Assembly (NCBI GenBank): GCA_910579035.1
Contig: CAJTSR010000010.1
Span: 1 to 64,000, forward strand
Source: an uncultured Muribaculaceae bacterium
GTDB taxonomy: Bacteria; Bacteroidota; Bacteroidia; Bacteroidales; Muribaculaceae
Length of the DNA stretch: 64,000 nt
Reading direction: 5' to 3'
Below the pieces are notes generated by a model, which saw only the letters and a list, made by a program, of their open reading frames with translations, was not told the origin of the DNA and did not search any database. This document shows positions 16,103 through 24,670 of this stretch, in pieces. A program made the position numbers and the translations under genes. Position 1 is the stretch's first letter. The number at the start of each line of letters is the position of its first letter.

Positions 16103-16871
16103 TTATATATTGAGCAAGGCCAGAGCCAAAGAATTTGCGTCGCTCGATGATGCAAAGGGGCGCGAACGCTCCGGCATGTTTGTGGCAGAAGGTCGCAAAT
16201 GTGTGGAAACCCTGCTTCAAGCCGGGTTTAGGGCGAGATACCTTTTTGCTGATTCAGAATCAGGTATTCTCGAAATTTCAGGCTGTGATACTATTCTTGT
16301 GAAAAAAGGAGTTCTCAGGCAGATTACCCGCTTGACTGCAACCCCTCAGATAATAGCTTTTTTCGAGCTTCCGGAAACTACCGCACCTCCCGCTCCTGAT
16401 GTGGCGGCAAACGGACTTGTGCTCGCTCTCGACAGAATACAGGATCCCGGCAACCTCGGCACCATACTGCGCACATGCGACTGGATGGGAATACGCACCG
16501 TTGTAGCCTCTGTCGGAACTGCCGATGTTTTCAATCCCAAGGTTGTGCAAGCCTCTATGGGGGCTATAGCATCAGTATCGGTATATTATACCGATCTCGC
16601 TGAATGGTTGAAGCGTTTACCGGCTGAAGTACCTGTATTCGGCACTTATCTTGACGGTAAAAACATATACACAGAGCCTTTGTCCGGCAAAGGAGTGCTT
16701 GTCATGGGCAATGAAGGCAGGGGAATATCCGAGGAAACGACCCAGTACATCAACAGAAAACTGTATATCCCGCCGTTCGGCGTCGAAGCGCCTGCAAGCG
16801 AAAGCCTTAATGTGGCCACAGCCACGGCCATAGCACTTTCACAATTCCGACAAAGGCAATTCAATGGCTAA
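16092..16871 (+). CDS. TrmH/SpoU-family RNA 2'-O-methyltransferase
   Basis: 259 residues. A SAM-dependent RNA ribose methyltransferase with a trefoil knot. An N-terminal substrate-binding domain (to about residue 95) precedes the SPOUT domain. The three SpoU motifs are visible: QDPGNLGTILRTCDW, MGNEGRGIS, and IPPFGVEAPASESLNVATAT. It resembles RlmB/TsnR-like enzymes acting on 23S rRNA; the exact target site is not assigned. The frame is open from 16044, but ATG 16092 (MNGDYILSKARAKEF) matches the family start. It overlaps bioB by 11 bases and radA by 8. Confidence 0.87.
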   Translation: MNGDYILSKARAKEFASLDDAKGRERSGMFVAEGRKCVETLLQAGFRARYLFADSESGILEISGCDTILVKKGVLRQITRLTATPQIIAFFELPETTAPPAPDVAANGLVLALDRIQDPGNLGTILRTCDWMGIRTVVASVGTADVFNPKVVQASMGAIASVSVYYTDLAEWLKRLPAEVPVFGTYLDGKNIYTEPLSGKGVLVMGNEGRGISEETTQYINRKLYIPPFGVEAPASESLNVATATAIALSQFRQRQFNG

Positions 16872-18234
16872 AACCAAGCAAAAAACAATGTGGTTCTGCT
16901 CGTCGTGCGGAGCCGACTCTGCCAAGTGGACAGGCCGCTGCCCAGCTTGTGGAGAATGGAACACCATGGTCGAAGAAAAAGTGCTTGCTGCCACAAGTCC
17001 TTCAGCCACATCGCGCAGCGGCAGAGAAAAGGCCGTGCCTCGCGCTGTCAACGACATCAAGGCTATCGACGAGCCGCGCATACCAATGCCAAGCAACGAG
17101 CTGAATCGTGTGCTTGGAGGAGGACTCGTAAAAGGCTCCATAGTGCTGCTCGGAGGAGAACCGGGAGTGGGAAAGTCCACGCTCGTATTGCAGAATCTGC
17201 TTTCCATACGTTCTCGCAGAATACTGTATGTGTCGGGCGAGGAAAGCCCGACACAACTCAAGCTCCGTGCCGACCGTATTGGCCGGGGAAGCGACAATGT
17301 GTTCATAGTCGGAGAAACATCGCTTGAAAATATATTTTCCCATATCGATGATATAAAGCCTGAGATACTCGTTGTAGACTCTATCCAGACCATTGCGTCA
17401 GACACCCTCGAGTCTTCGGCCGGAAGCGTGGGCCAGGTGCGTGAATGTGCGGCCGCGTTGCTGCGCTACGCCAAAGAAAGCGGAGTGCCGGTCCTTCTTA
17501 TCGGCCATATAACCAAAGAAGGCTCTCTCGCAGGACCGAAAGTGCTTGAGCACATAGTCGATGCCGTACTGCAATTCGAAGGTGACCGACAATATATGTA
17601 CCGCCTCTTGCGCGCTACCAAGAATCGATTCGGCAGCACGTCCGAACTTGGCATCTACGAGATGCAGCGCTCAGGACTCCGCGAGGTGTCAAACCCGTCG
17701 GAAATGCTTGTGAGCACCGGCGGCGAGGAACTTTCAGGAGTAGCCGTGGGCGTGACTCTCGAAGGGATAAGACCGTTCCTGATAGAGGTTCAGGCATTGG
17801 TCAGCTCTGCGGCATATGGTACGCCGCAGAGGTCTGTCACAGGCTTTGATGCCAAGCGTATGAATATGCTTTTGGCTGTATTGGAAAAGAGAGTCGGCTT
17901 CAAACTGGGGCAGAAAGACGTGTTTCTGAACATAGCCGGCGGCCTGAAAGTGAACGACCCGGCACTTGACCTCGGAGTTATATCAGCCATATTGTCGAGC
18001 AATGTGGACATGGCCATACCCAGAGGCTGGTGTATGGCAGGCGAAGTGGGTCTTACCGGCGAAATACGCCCGGTGACACGTCTTGAAAAGCGAATAACCG
18101 AGGCCGAAAAACTTGGTATGAGCGATATGCTGATACCTTCCGCGCCTATAAAAGGCTTCGACACGTCCAAGCTCAGCATCAGACTCCACCACGTATCGAA
18201 AGTGGCAGATGCCTTCCGCGAACTGTTCGGCTAA
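16864..18234 (+). CDS. radA: DNA repair protein RadA
   Basis: 456 residues, the normal length. A RecA-related branch-migration ATPase in recombinational repair. Domains in order: zinc finger with C12, C15, C26 and C29; RecA-like core with Walker A GGEPGVGKST (97-106); the RadA-specific KNRFG motif near residue 256; and a C-terminal Lon-protease-like domain. It is the last gene of the ligase-bioB-methyltransferase-radA run with overlapping ends, and its 3' end overlaps the convergent rlmH by 4 bases. Confidence 0.95.
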   Translation: MAKTKQKTMWFCSSCGADSAKWTGRCPACGEWNTMVEEKVLAATSPSATSRSGREKAVPRAVNDIKAIDEPRIPMPSNELNRVLGGGLVKGSIVLLGGEPGVGKSTLVLQNLLSIRSRRILYVSGEESPTQLKLRADRIGRGSDNVFIVGETSLENIFSHIDDIKPEILVVDSIQTIASDTLESSAGSVGQVRECAAALLRYAKESGVPVLLIGHITKEGSLAGPKVLEHIVDAVLQFEGDRQYMYRLLRATKNRFGSTSELGIYEMQRSGLREVSNPSEMLVSTGGEELSGVAVGVTLEGIRPFLIEVQALVSSAAYGTPQRSVTGFDAKRMNMLLAVLEKRVGFKLGQKDVFLNIAGGLKVNDPALDLGVISAILSSNVDMAIPRGWCMAGEVGLTGEIRPVTRLEKRITEAEKLGMSDMLIPSAPIKGFDTSKLSIRLHHVSKVADAFRELFG

Positions 18235-18698
18235 TCGTGGTGATACGGCTCGCCACGCTGTATGGTACCGGCACGGTATATCTGTTCGCAAAGGAACAGA
18301 CGTACGAGCTCGTGCGGGAAAGTCATTTTTGACAAGGACAACATAGCGTCAGAGCGGTCGTATACCTCTTTGCTGAATCCATATGGGCCTCCCACGGCCA
18401 AAATCAGGTTGCGCGGCAGTTCTACGGCCTTCCGCGCAAGAAAATCGGAAAATTCCCGCGAGCCGTATTGACGGCCTCGCTCGTCAAGCAACAACAAGAA
18501 ATCGCCCGGAGCAACCTCCGCGAGTAATTTGGCGCCTTCAAGACTCTTTTGACGTTCGGCAGCTCCTGGTGAACGTACGTCGGCAACATTGACAATGCTG
18601 AACGGCCAATAATGCCCTATTCTTTTGGCATACATATCTATAGCGGAGGCAATTGCCGAATCGCGAACGCCGCCGACACATACAAGTTTGATTTTCAT
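18231..18698 (-). CDS. rlmH: 23S rRNA pseudouridine-1915 N3-methyltransferase RlmH
   Basis: 155 residues from the ATG at 18698; a TTG two codons upstream is in frame. A SPOUT methyltransferase that modifies helix 69 of 23S rRNA. Conserved features are the N-terminal IKLVCVGG, LLDERGRQYGSREF, the knot segment LAVGGPYGF and the C-terminal ending RLFLCEQIYRAGTIQRGEPYHH. Convergent with radA, with stop codons overlapping. A consensus promoter ends only three bases before the ATG, so the transcript is probably leaderless. Confidence 0.95.
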   Translation of the reverse strand: MKIKLVCVGGVRDSAIASAIDMYAKRIGHYWPFSIVNVADVRSPGAAERQKSLEGAKLLAEVAPGDFLLLLDERGRQYGSREFSDFLARKAVELPRNLILAVGGPYGFSKEVYDRSDAMLSLSKMTFPHELVRLFLCEQIYRAGTIQRGEPYHHD

Positions 18699-18701
18699 AT
18701 T

Positions 18702-18734
18702 CAAAGATACGAATAAGTCGAGCGCAAAACCAAA
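18702..18734 (-). promoter_or_regulatory. Consensus promoter of rlmH (leaderless)
   Basis: On the minus strand TTTG (18734-18731), 21 bases, TATCTTTG (18709-18702). The -7 box ends three bases before the rlmH ATG, leaving essentially no 5' leader. Confidence 0.65.
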
Positions 18735-18836
18735 TATTCTTATGTTTTTGTTGTGCGCATGTATCAGAAAGAGGCATTATCCGCATTATTGGTAGCCTCT
18801 AAGGTAATTTTGGTATGTATATTAGCATTTTAGTTA

Positions 18837-18844
18837 GTATTTTT
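18837..18844 (+). promoter_or_regulatory. -7 promoter element of the TonB receptor gene
   Basis: TATTTTTG matches TAnnTTTG 24 bases before the ATG. A TTTG at 18808-18811 is 25 bases upstream of it, longer than the usual spacing. Confidence 0.45.
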
Positions 18845-18867
18845 GCACCGTAAACCAATCTGCATTT

Positions 18868-20721
18868 ATGAAAAAGGGATTCATATCGATAACTACGCTG
18901 TTAATACCTGTATTTGCTTGTGCGGCAGAGCCTGCCGACTCTGTGTCCATGCTTGAGGAGATAGTGGTGACAGGCTCCAACAAGGCTGTCGACGCTCGCC
19001 TCATGCCCTACACCGTCACTGTTGTCACGGCCAAGGATCTTGAAAATTCAGGGCAGACGCAGCTTTTATCCGTTTTATCAGGACAAGTGCCGAGTTTGTT
19101 TGTGACACAGCGTGGCATACTCGGATTTACAGTAGGAAGCAATGGCGGAGCCGGACACATAAAATTGCGCGGCATCGGAGGCGACAGGGCAAGCGCTGTG
19201 CTTATGATGCTCGACGGACAGCCCCAGTTTGCAGGCATATACTCCCACCACGTTGCCGATTTCTATAATAAAGAGTATGTAGAGCGTGTTGAAGTACTTC
19301 GCGGCCCGGCGTCGGTTCTTTACGGCTCGAATGCTATGGCAGGGACAATCAACGTCATTACAAAACAGGCAAAATCCGACGGCGTTCATGCCACCCTTAC
19401 TTCCCAATACGGTCCGTACAACACTTGGCAGACATCGTTGACATGTACTGTACGCCACGGTCGGCTGTCGGCTCTTGCTTCGTTATCATACGACAGGACT
19501 GACGGAAATATCGACGGGCTCGATTTCAAACAAGGCGGAGGATACGCTAAAATCGGTTACGAGTTCAGCACCCATTGGAAGGCATACGCAGATTATGCCC
19601 TTACCAATTTCAAAGCCCACGACCCGGTATATCCCACATTGTCGAACCCTGAATCGACCGATGTGTACTACCAAAGCATCACACGAGGCGAAGCTTCCGT
19701 GGCTGCCTCGAACTACTATGGCACTACCGATGGAACAATTCGGGCATACTACAGCTACGGCAACCATTATATTGATGATCCAAGGCATTTCCACAGCCTT
19801 GACGACAGATTCGGCGTGATGGCGTTTCAGAATTTTACACCGTGGTGCGGGGCAGCTGTCACAGCCGGGTTTGATTTTAATACTTATTCAGGCGAAATAC
19901 CTGTAAGCGGAGGCAACAATCATACCGAAGGTTCTATGTCGACCATTGCGCGCAAGCATATCACAGAGTACTCGCCCTATCTGACATATTCCCAAATCAT
20001 TGCCAATGGTCTGCTAACCCTCAACGGCGGTTTGCGAATGGCCAACAGCTCGATGTTTGACACACGCTGGATTCCTCAGGCCGGTTTTGCCATTAACCTG
20101 CCTGCCGACTTTACCATAAAGGCATCTGCCGCTTCCGGCTACCGCAATCCCTCTTTCCGTGAACTGTATTTATACCGAATGGCTAATCCCGACCTCGAGC
20201 CGGAGCGAATGTGGAATTACGAGATTTCAGCAGGGCGCCGCTTTGGCTCATATCTTGCCATAGACCTCACAGCATACTACAGCAAAGGCGACAACCTTAT
20301 TCAGACAGTCGATATGAAAAATGTCAACACAGGGCGTTTCATCAATAAAGGCATCGAATTGTCTGCACGCAGCTATCTCTTGCCGAACCTCAATGTAACA
20401 TCCACATACAGCTACCTGCACAGTTCTCTTGACAATCTCACAGGAGCGCCGCGCCATCAGTACTATCTCGGAGCCGACTGGAAAGCTCTTGAATGGCTTG
20501 GAGTGCACGCCGACTTAAAAGGCACTGCCGACCTGTACGTTGCCGAAGGAATCAAGCGCCAAAGCTATGCCCTGCTCAATCTCAAACTTGATTTCAAGGT
20601 ATGGAAATATCTGACACTTTTCGCACGCCTTGAGAACATATGTGACGCCCAATATACAATTAACCGAGGATACGAAATGCCCGGCTTCACTGCAATGGGC
20701 GGATTCAAAGCATCATTTTAA
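18868..20721 (+). CDS. TonB-dependent outer-membrane receptor
   Basis: 617 residues. It takes up a ligand, probably an iron complex, haem or a cobalamin-like compound, across the outer membrane using TonB energy. A signal peptide (MKKGFISITTLLIPVFACAAE) is followed by a TonB-box-like EEIVVTG, a plug domain (about 40-160) with VERVEVLRGPASVLYGSNAMAGTINV-type end, and a beta-barrel that closes with ...MGGFKASF, an aromatic terminal residue. It lacks the N-terminal carboxypeptidase-like domain of SusC proteins, so it is not a glycan SusC receptor. A lipoprotein gene follows after 11 bases and may be its partner. Confidence 0.88.
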   Translation: MKKGFISITTLLIPVFACAAEPADSVSMLEEIVVTGSNKAVDARLMPYTVTVVTAKDLENSGQTQLLSVLSGQVPSLFVTQRGILGFTVGSNGGAGHIKLRGIGGDRASAVLMMLDGQPQFAGIYSHHVADFYNKEYVERVEVLRGPASVLYGSNAMAGTINVITKQAKSDGVHATLTSQYGPYNTWQTSLTCTVRHGRLSALASLSYDRTDGNIDGLDFKQGGGYAKIGYEFSTHWKAYADYALTNFKAHDPVYPTLSNPESTDVYYQSITRGEASVAASNYYGTTDGTIRAYYSYGNHYIDDPRHFHSLDDRFGVMAFQNFTPWCGAAVTAGFDFNTYSGEIPVSGGNNHTEGSMSTIARKHITEYSPYLTYSQIIANGLLTLNGGLRMANSSMFDTRWIPQAGFAINLPADFTIKASAASGYRNPSFRELYLYRMANPDLEPERMWNYEISAGRRFGSYLAIDLTAYYSKGDNLIQTVDMKNVNTGRFINKGIELSARSYLLPNLNVTSTYSYLHSSLDNLTGAPRHQYYLGADWKALEWLGVHADLKGTADLYVAEGIKRQSYALLNLKLDFKVWKYLTLFARLENICDAQYTINRGYEMPGFTAMGGFKASF

Positions 20722-20732
20722 ACAACAATAAT

Positions 20733-21725
20733 ATGAAAAAGACCATTTTAGCCATTATCGCATCAGGAATAGCAATTTCTATCGCCTCGTGCGGAGGCCA
20801 GAAAGCCGGAGCCGAGAACAGCTCGGCCGAAAACGACTCGCTGGCCGCTCTTCCGACAGTGTACTACATCAAGGACATCACCCCTGAAAATCTCGTGCGC
20901 ATCTATGAAGCTCTCGGCCGCCCGGCTGAAGGCAATGTCGCCGTTAAAATATCCACGGGAGAGTCTACCCAGTCAAATCAGCTCGCCCCTGCACTTATCG
21001 AGCCGCTCGTAAGCAAGATTAACGGTACCCTCGTAGAATGCAACACCGCATACGAAGGAAACCGAAACACCACCGAAAAGCACCTTAAAGCCATTGAGGA
21101 GCATGGATATACTGCAATAGCCAAAGTAGACATAATGGACGCTGACGGCGATACCATACTGCCTGTGGCAAACGGCAAGCATCTGAAGCACGACATCGTA
21201 GGAAAGCATTACACCGATTACGACTTCACAGTGGTACTTTCTCACTTCAAAGGCCACCAGATGGGTGGTTTCGGCGGAGCGCTCAAAAACATATCGATAG
21301 GCATAGCGTCAAGCAACGGCAAGGCATATATCCACTCTGCCGGAAAAACAGCCAATGCTGCCGAAATATGGAGTAACATTGCCGAGCAGGACGACTTCCT
21401 CGAAGCTATGGCCGAAGCATCAAAAGCAATCATAGACCATGCCGACGGCAAGATTTTGTATATCAACGTGGCAAACAACCTGTCGGTGGATTGCGACTGC
21501 AACGGCAATCCCGAGCCGGCACAAATGGGCGATCTGGGCATACTGGCGTCGCTCGATCCTGTGGCGCTTGACCGCGCCTGTGTTGATATGGTCGAGGCAT
21601 CTCCCGACCACGGCAAGGTTCACCTTATAGAGCGCATCGATTCGCGACATGGACGCCATATCTTGGAGCACGCTGAAAAAATAGGCTTAGGCTCTCAGAC
21701 GTACAAGCTTGTGACAATTGAATAA
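20733..21725 (+). CDS. DUF362 domain lipoprotein
   Basis: 330 residues with a lipoprotein signal (IASGIAISIASCGG, Cys20) and a DUF362 domain covering most of the rest. Conserved-looking elements are LVECNTAYEGNR, VVLSHFKGHQMGGFGGALKNISIG, and a CDCNGNPEP segment. In other DUF362 proteins a cysteine motif can bind an iron-sulfur cluster; here only C-D-C is present, so this is unproven. It is cotranscribed with the TonB receptor and ends in a very strong terminator, suggesting a metal-related envelope role. Function unknown. Confidence 0.8.
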   Translation: MKKTILAIIASGIAISIASCGGQKAGAENSSAENDSLAALPTVYYIKDITPENLVRIYEALGRPAEGNVAVKISTGESTQSNQLAPALIEPLVSKINGTLVECNTAYEGNRNTTEKHLKAIEEHGYTAIAKVDIMDADGDTILPVANGKHLKHDIVGKHYTDYDFTVVLSHFKGHQMGGFGGALKNISIGIASSNGKAYIHSAGKTANAAEIWSNIAEQDDFLEAMAEASKAIIDHADGKILYINVANNLSVDCDCNGNPEPAQMGDLGILASLDPVALDRACVDMVEASPDHGKVHLIERIDSRHGRHILEHAEKIGLGSQTYKLVTIE

Positions 21726-21740
21726 TATACACCACTTGAA

Positions 21741-21777
21741 GTATGGGACGCCTCGCGCAGGCGTCCCATACTTTTTT
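21741..21777 (+). terminator. Strong intrinsic terminator
   Basis: A perfect 13-bp stem, GTATGGGACGCCT with AGGCGTCCCATAC around a 5-base loop, followed by six T residues. It ends the TonB receptor-DUF362 operon. Confidence 0.9.
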
Positions 21778-21839
21778 ATAACATTTATTAACCATATGCG
21801 ATGCAAGATTAAATACCTCCATTGATTGTTATATAGGCA

Positions 21840-21859
21840 GAGGCCATAACTATGGCCTC
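21840..21859. repeat. Perfect 9-bp hairpin in the META-gene upstream region
   Basis: GAGGCCATA and TATGGCCTC flank a 2-base loop and are followed by six A residues. It lies 47 bases before the META protein start. It could be a leader hairpin; no function is assigned. Confidence 0.5.
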
Positions 21860-21905
21860 AAAAAATATGAACTTCAAATAATATAAGAGCAAAGAACAGA
21901 CATTT

Positions 21906-22697
21906 ATGAAAAAGTTATACATCGGACTATTTGGCAGCGCGCTGCTGCTGTCCTCGTGTGGCTCTGTCAAGAACTCGGCCACCCTCTCCGACCTCAACGG
22001 TGAATGGAATATTGTAGAAATAGACGGCACTCCGCTTACAACCAAGGCTGGCGGCCGACAGGCTTTTATCGGCTTCGACACCAATTCCGGCAAGATATAC
22101 GGAAACAGCGGTTGCAACAGTATGACATCTTCGTTAGACCTTGCATCGGCTCCCGGTAAAATCGACTTCGGCAAAATGGCCAGCACCATGATGGCTTGTC
22201 CCGATATGGAAAACGAGCAGAAGGTTCTTGGCGCACTGGCAAAGGTCGATCAGTACCGCAAGGACGGTGACAATATGATTGTCCTCTACGATTCGTCCGA
22301 CAACACCACTATAACACTTAAAAAGAGGTTTGAGGTAATGCCCTATTCCGAGCTTCAGGGAAAATGGATGATCACATCCGTGTTCAACAACCCTATACCG
22401 TCTGAAATCGAAAATCACCCCTATCTGGCTTTCGATACAGAAAACAATCGGGTCCACGGACAGCTTGCATGCAACAATTTCAATGCGTCAATCGTCCGCC
22501 CCGAAGGCAACGCATCGGCGATATCCATCACTCAGGGTGCCACCACACGTATGATGTGCCCGGATATGGAAACTGAAAGCAGTATACTCTCTGCAATAAA
22601 CAACATAAAGACTTTCGGACGAATCGACAAAAATACAATTGCGTTCTTCTCCGCCGATGGCGAACAGCTCCTCACTCTTACCAAAAGTGCCGAATAA
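21906..22697 (+). CDS. Lipoprotein with two META domains
   Basis: 263 residues. Lipoprotein signal with lipobox LLLSSCG (Cys18). Two HslJ/META-like domains follow, about residues 27-140 and 148-260. Each contains the same pattern: a start like LNGEWNIVEIDG / LQGKWMITSVFN, then FDTNSGKIYGNSGCNSM / FDTENNRVHGQLACNNF, then MACPDMENE / MMCPDMETE. Clearly an internal duplication. META proteins are linked to stress or novobiocin resistance in other bacteria, but no specific role is known here. Monocistronic, closed by a bidirectional hairpin. Confidence 0.88.
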   Translation: MKKLYIGLFGSALLLSSCGSVKNSATLSDLNGEWNIVEIDGTPLTTKAGGRQAFIGFDTNSGKIYGNSGCNSMTSSLDLASAPGKIDFGKMASTMMACPDMENEQKVLGALAKVDQYRKDGDNMIVLYDSSDNTTITLKKRFEVMPYSELQGKWMITSVFNNPIPSEIENHPYLAFDTENNRVHGQLACNNFNASIVRPEGNASAISITQGATTRMMCPDMETESSILSAINNIKTFGRIDKNTIAFFSADGEQLLTLTKSAE

Positions 22698-22723
22698 TTA
22701 AACCTTTTTATAAATAAAGACGT

Positions 22724-22762
22724 CGACGACCGGCTTCCACAAAGAGGCCGGTCGTCGAATTA
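22724..22762. terminator. Bidirectional terminator between convergent genes
   Basis: CGACGACCGGC (22724-22734) pairs with GCCGGTCGTCG (22747-22757). It lies between the convergent META lipoprotein and folE genes and has AT-rich flanks on both sides. Confidence 0.75.
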
Positions 22763-22777
22763 TTTTGTTACCGTTAT

Positions 22778-23341
22778 TTAAATTGCGGCGAAAAATTCTG
22801 TTCTGAGCGCGGTATTCTCAGAGAAAACCCCGTTATAGTGCATAGTGGTTGTAGATGAGTGCTGTTTCTCGACACCCCTCATCTTCATACATAGATGTTC
22901 GCCTTCACATACCACAATCACACCCTTGGCACCAAGCGACTCACGAACAGCCTCGCATATCTGGGCTGTGAATCGCTCCTGTACCTGCAAGCGCCGCGCA
23001 TATACATTGACAAGGCGTGCGAGTTTGCTCAGACCTACTATCTTCCCGTCCGGCACATAGCCTATCGATACTTTTCCGAAAAAAGGCAATATATGATGCT
23101 CGCACATAGAGTAAAACTCAATGTCCTTTACCACTATGAGTTGCGAGCCTTCGTGCTCGAACAATGCCTGCTCCATCACGGAGCGAGGTTCTGCGCGATA
23201 GCCTGAAGTAAGAAACCACAATGCTTTGGCGGCTCTCTGCGGGGTTTTGACAAGGCCCTCTCGCGAAGGGTCTTCCCCGAGCAGACCGATGATGCTGTCG
23301 ATGTGGCGCGCTATCTCGTCGATACGCTCATTGTCTGTCAT
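22778..23341 (-). CDS. folE: GTP cyclohydrolase I
   Basis: 187 residues. It converts GTP to dihydroneopterin triphosphate, the first step of folate (or queuosine-type) synthesis. The zinc ligands match E. coli with a constant offset of 30: C80 and H83 in MCEHH, and C151 in HLCMKMRG. The active-site QHSSTTTM-like segment is near the C-terminus. It is the last gene of a tpiA-SPOR-folE run on the minus strand, 5 bases after the SPOR gene. Confidence 0.96.
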   Translation of the reverse strand: MTDNERIDEIARHIDSIIGLLGEDPSREGLVKTPQRAAKALWFLTSGYRAEPRSVMEQALFEHEGSQLIVVKDIEFYSMCEHHILPFFGKVSIGYVPDGKIVGLSKLARLVNVYARRLQVQERFTAQICEAVRESLGAKGVIVVCEGEHLCMKMRGVEKQHSSTTTMHYNGVFSENTALRTEFFAAI

Positions 23342-23346
23342 AGGTC

Positions 23347-23850
23347 TTAATCGTATATGTTAATTTTGTCGCGTACAATACGCAGATGCGACGACAGCGA
23401 CGGAAATGCCTCGCGAATCTCGGCCATAGCGGCTTCGGCTTCGCCTCGAGTGCGAAAATCTCCTACCTTGACTCTCCAGTATGGCGAGTTGAATGTCATA
23501 TATGTGCGATATTGCGGAAAGGCACTCGCAACACGGCCTTGACTCGCTTTGGCCTGCGAACGGGCTGTGCGAGGGTTATTGTCGTCAAAAACCTGCACGC
23601 GGTACCCCGCGCGCGAAGACGACGGCTGTGTCGCAGCATTGCTGTCAGAATCTTCACGCAACTCTTCAGGGCTAACATGCCTTATCAGCAGTTTGGCTAA
23701 TGATTCCGGTTGCGACACCGTTATGTTGCCTGAAGAATTTATGGCGTCAATAATTGAAACCACACTATCGGCAGGAGCTTCCTGCGCCGACACCGAAAAC
23801 GATGCCGGCAAGCAGGAGGCTATAGCCAATATGTAGGAGCAGAGTTTCAC
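23347..23850 (-). CDS. SPOR-domain periplasmic protein
   Basis: 167 residues from a GTG at 23850, which gives a clean signal peptide (KLCSYILAIASCLPASFSVSAQE). A longer frame to 23895 would overlap tpiA by 37 bases and spoil the signal. The C-terminal SPOR domain (about residues 88-165) starts GYRVQVFDDN and ends LRIVRDKI; such domains bind denuded peptidoglycan at septa. The middle is low-complexity. It lies 8 bases after tpiA and 5 before folE. The cell-envelope role is inferred from the domain. Confidence 0.85.
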   Translation of the reverse strand: MKLCSYILAIASCLPASFSVSAQEAPADSVVSIIDAINSSGNITVSQPESLAKLLIRHVSPEELREDSDSNAATQPSSSRAGYRVQVFDDNNPRTARSQAKASQGRVASAFPQYRTYMTFNSPYWRVKVGDFRTRGEAEAAMAEIREAFPSLSSHLRIVRDKINIYD

Positions 23851-23858
23851 TGAATTAA

Positions 23859-24614
23859 TCAGAATGCTTTCACGATACCCATAAAGTCGGCGCACTTCAG
23901 AGCAGCACCGCCAATAAGGCCACCGTCAACGTTGGGTTTTGCGAAGAGTTCGGCTGCATTCGAAGGCTTGCAGCTACCACCGTACAGGATAGAGGTGTTG
24001 TCAGCTACTTCGTTGCCGTATTTCTCAGCGATTACGTTGCGGATAAAGGCGTGCATGTCTTCGGCCTGCTCGGCTGTGGCGGTCTTGCCTGTGCCGATGG
24101 CCCACACGGGTTCGTATGCAAGTATGATTTTGCCGAAATCTTCAGCATTGAGGTTGAAAAGACCTTCTACTATCTGGGTCTTCACAACATCGTTGAAAGT
24201 TCCGTTTTCGCGTTCTTCGAGAACTTCGCCGATGCAGAAGATGGGGCTGAGGCCGTTTTCAAGAGCCAAAGCTACTTTTTCGCGAAGTGTTTCGGAGGTT
24301 TCGCCGTAGTACTGGCGGCGTTCGCTGTGACCGAGAATCACATATTTGGCACCTGTCGAAGCTACCATAGGAGCGGAAACTTCGCCGGTGTATGCGCCGG
24401 ATTTGTGGTCGGCGCAGTTTTCAGCACCAAGGCCGAGCACGCTGCTGTCGATGGCTGCTGCCACGGAGCAAAGATGGGTGAAAGGTACGCAGACAATAAC
24501 GTCGCAATTAGCTTTTTCTGCCTTGAGGGCTTCGTTAACTTCCTTGGCAAGGGCAACACCTTCGGGAACGGTGGTGTTCATCTTCCAGTTGCCGGCAACG
24601 ATGTTTTTTCTCAT
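23859..24614 (-). CDS. tpiA: Triosephosphate isomerase
   Basis: 251 residues, the normal length. A glycolytic TIM-barrel enzyme. Catalytic residues are visible: lysine in GNWKMNTT (K12), histidine in LGHSERRQY, glutamate in AYEPVWAIGTG, and the phosphate loop LYGGSCKPSN. A TAACTTTG -7 box (24662-24655) lies in the short gap after the DoxX-type gene, so it has its own promoter although the neighbour reads in the same direction. Confidence 0.97.
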   Translation of the reverse strand: MRKNIVAGNWKMNTTVPEGVALAKEVNEALKAEKANCDVIVCVPFTHLCSVAAAIDSSVLGLGAENCADHKSGAYTGEVSAPMVASTGAKYVILGHSERRQYYGETSETLREKVALALENGLSPIFCIGEVLEERENGTFNDVVKTQIVEGLFNLNAEDFGKIILAYEPVWAIGTGKTATAEQAEDMHAFIRNVIAEKYGNEVADNTSILYGGSCKPSNAAELFAKPNVDGGLIGGAALKCADFMGIVKAF

Positions 24615-24654
24615 TATTCTATGGAAATTATATAGTGTTTTTGTTGTAGAGCTA

Positions 24655-24662
24655 CAAAGTTA
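24655..24662 (-). promoter_or_regulatory. -7 promoter element of tpiA
   Basis: TAACTTTG on the minus strand, 40 bases before the tpiA ATG. No -33 element at canonical spacing was found. Confidence 0.45.
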
Positions 24663-24670
24663 CGCATTTT

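Noticed and set aside
18868..20721. SusC-type polysaccharide utilisation receptor
   Set aside because: The protein is only 617 residues, lacks the carboxypeptidase-like N-terminal domain and has no SusD partner; it is an ordinary TonB receptor.
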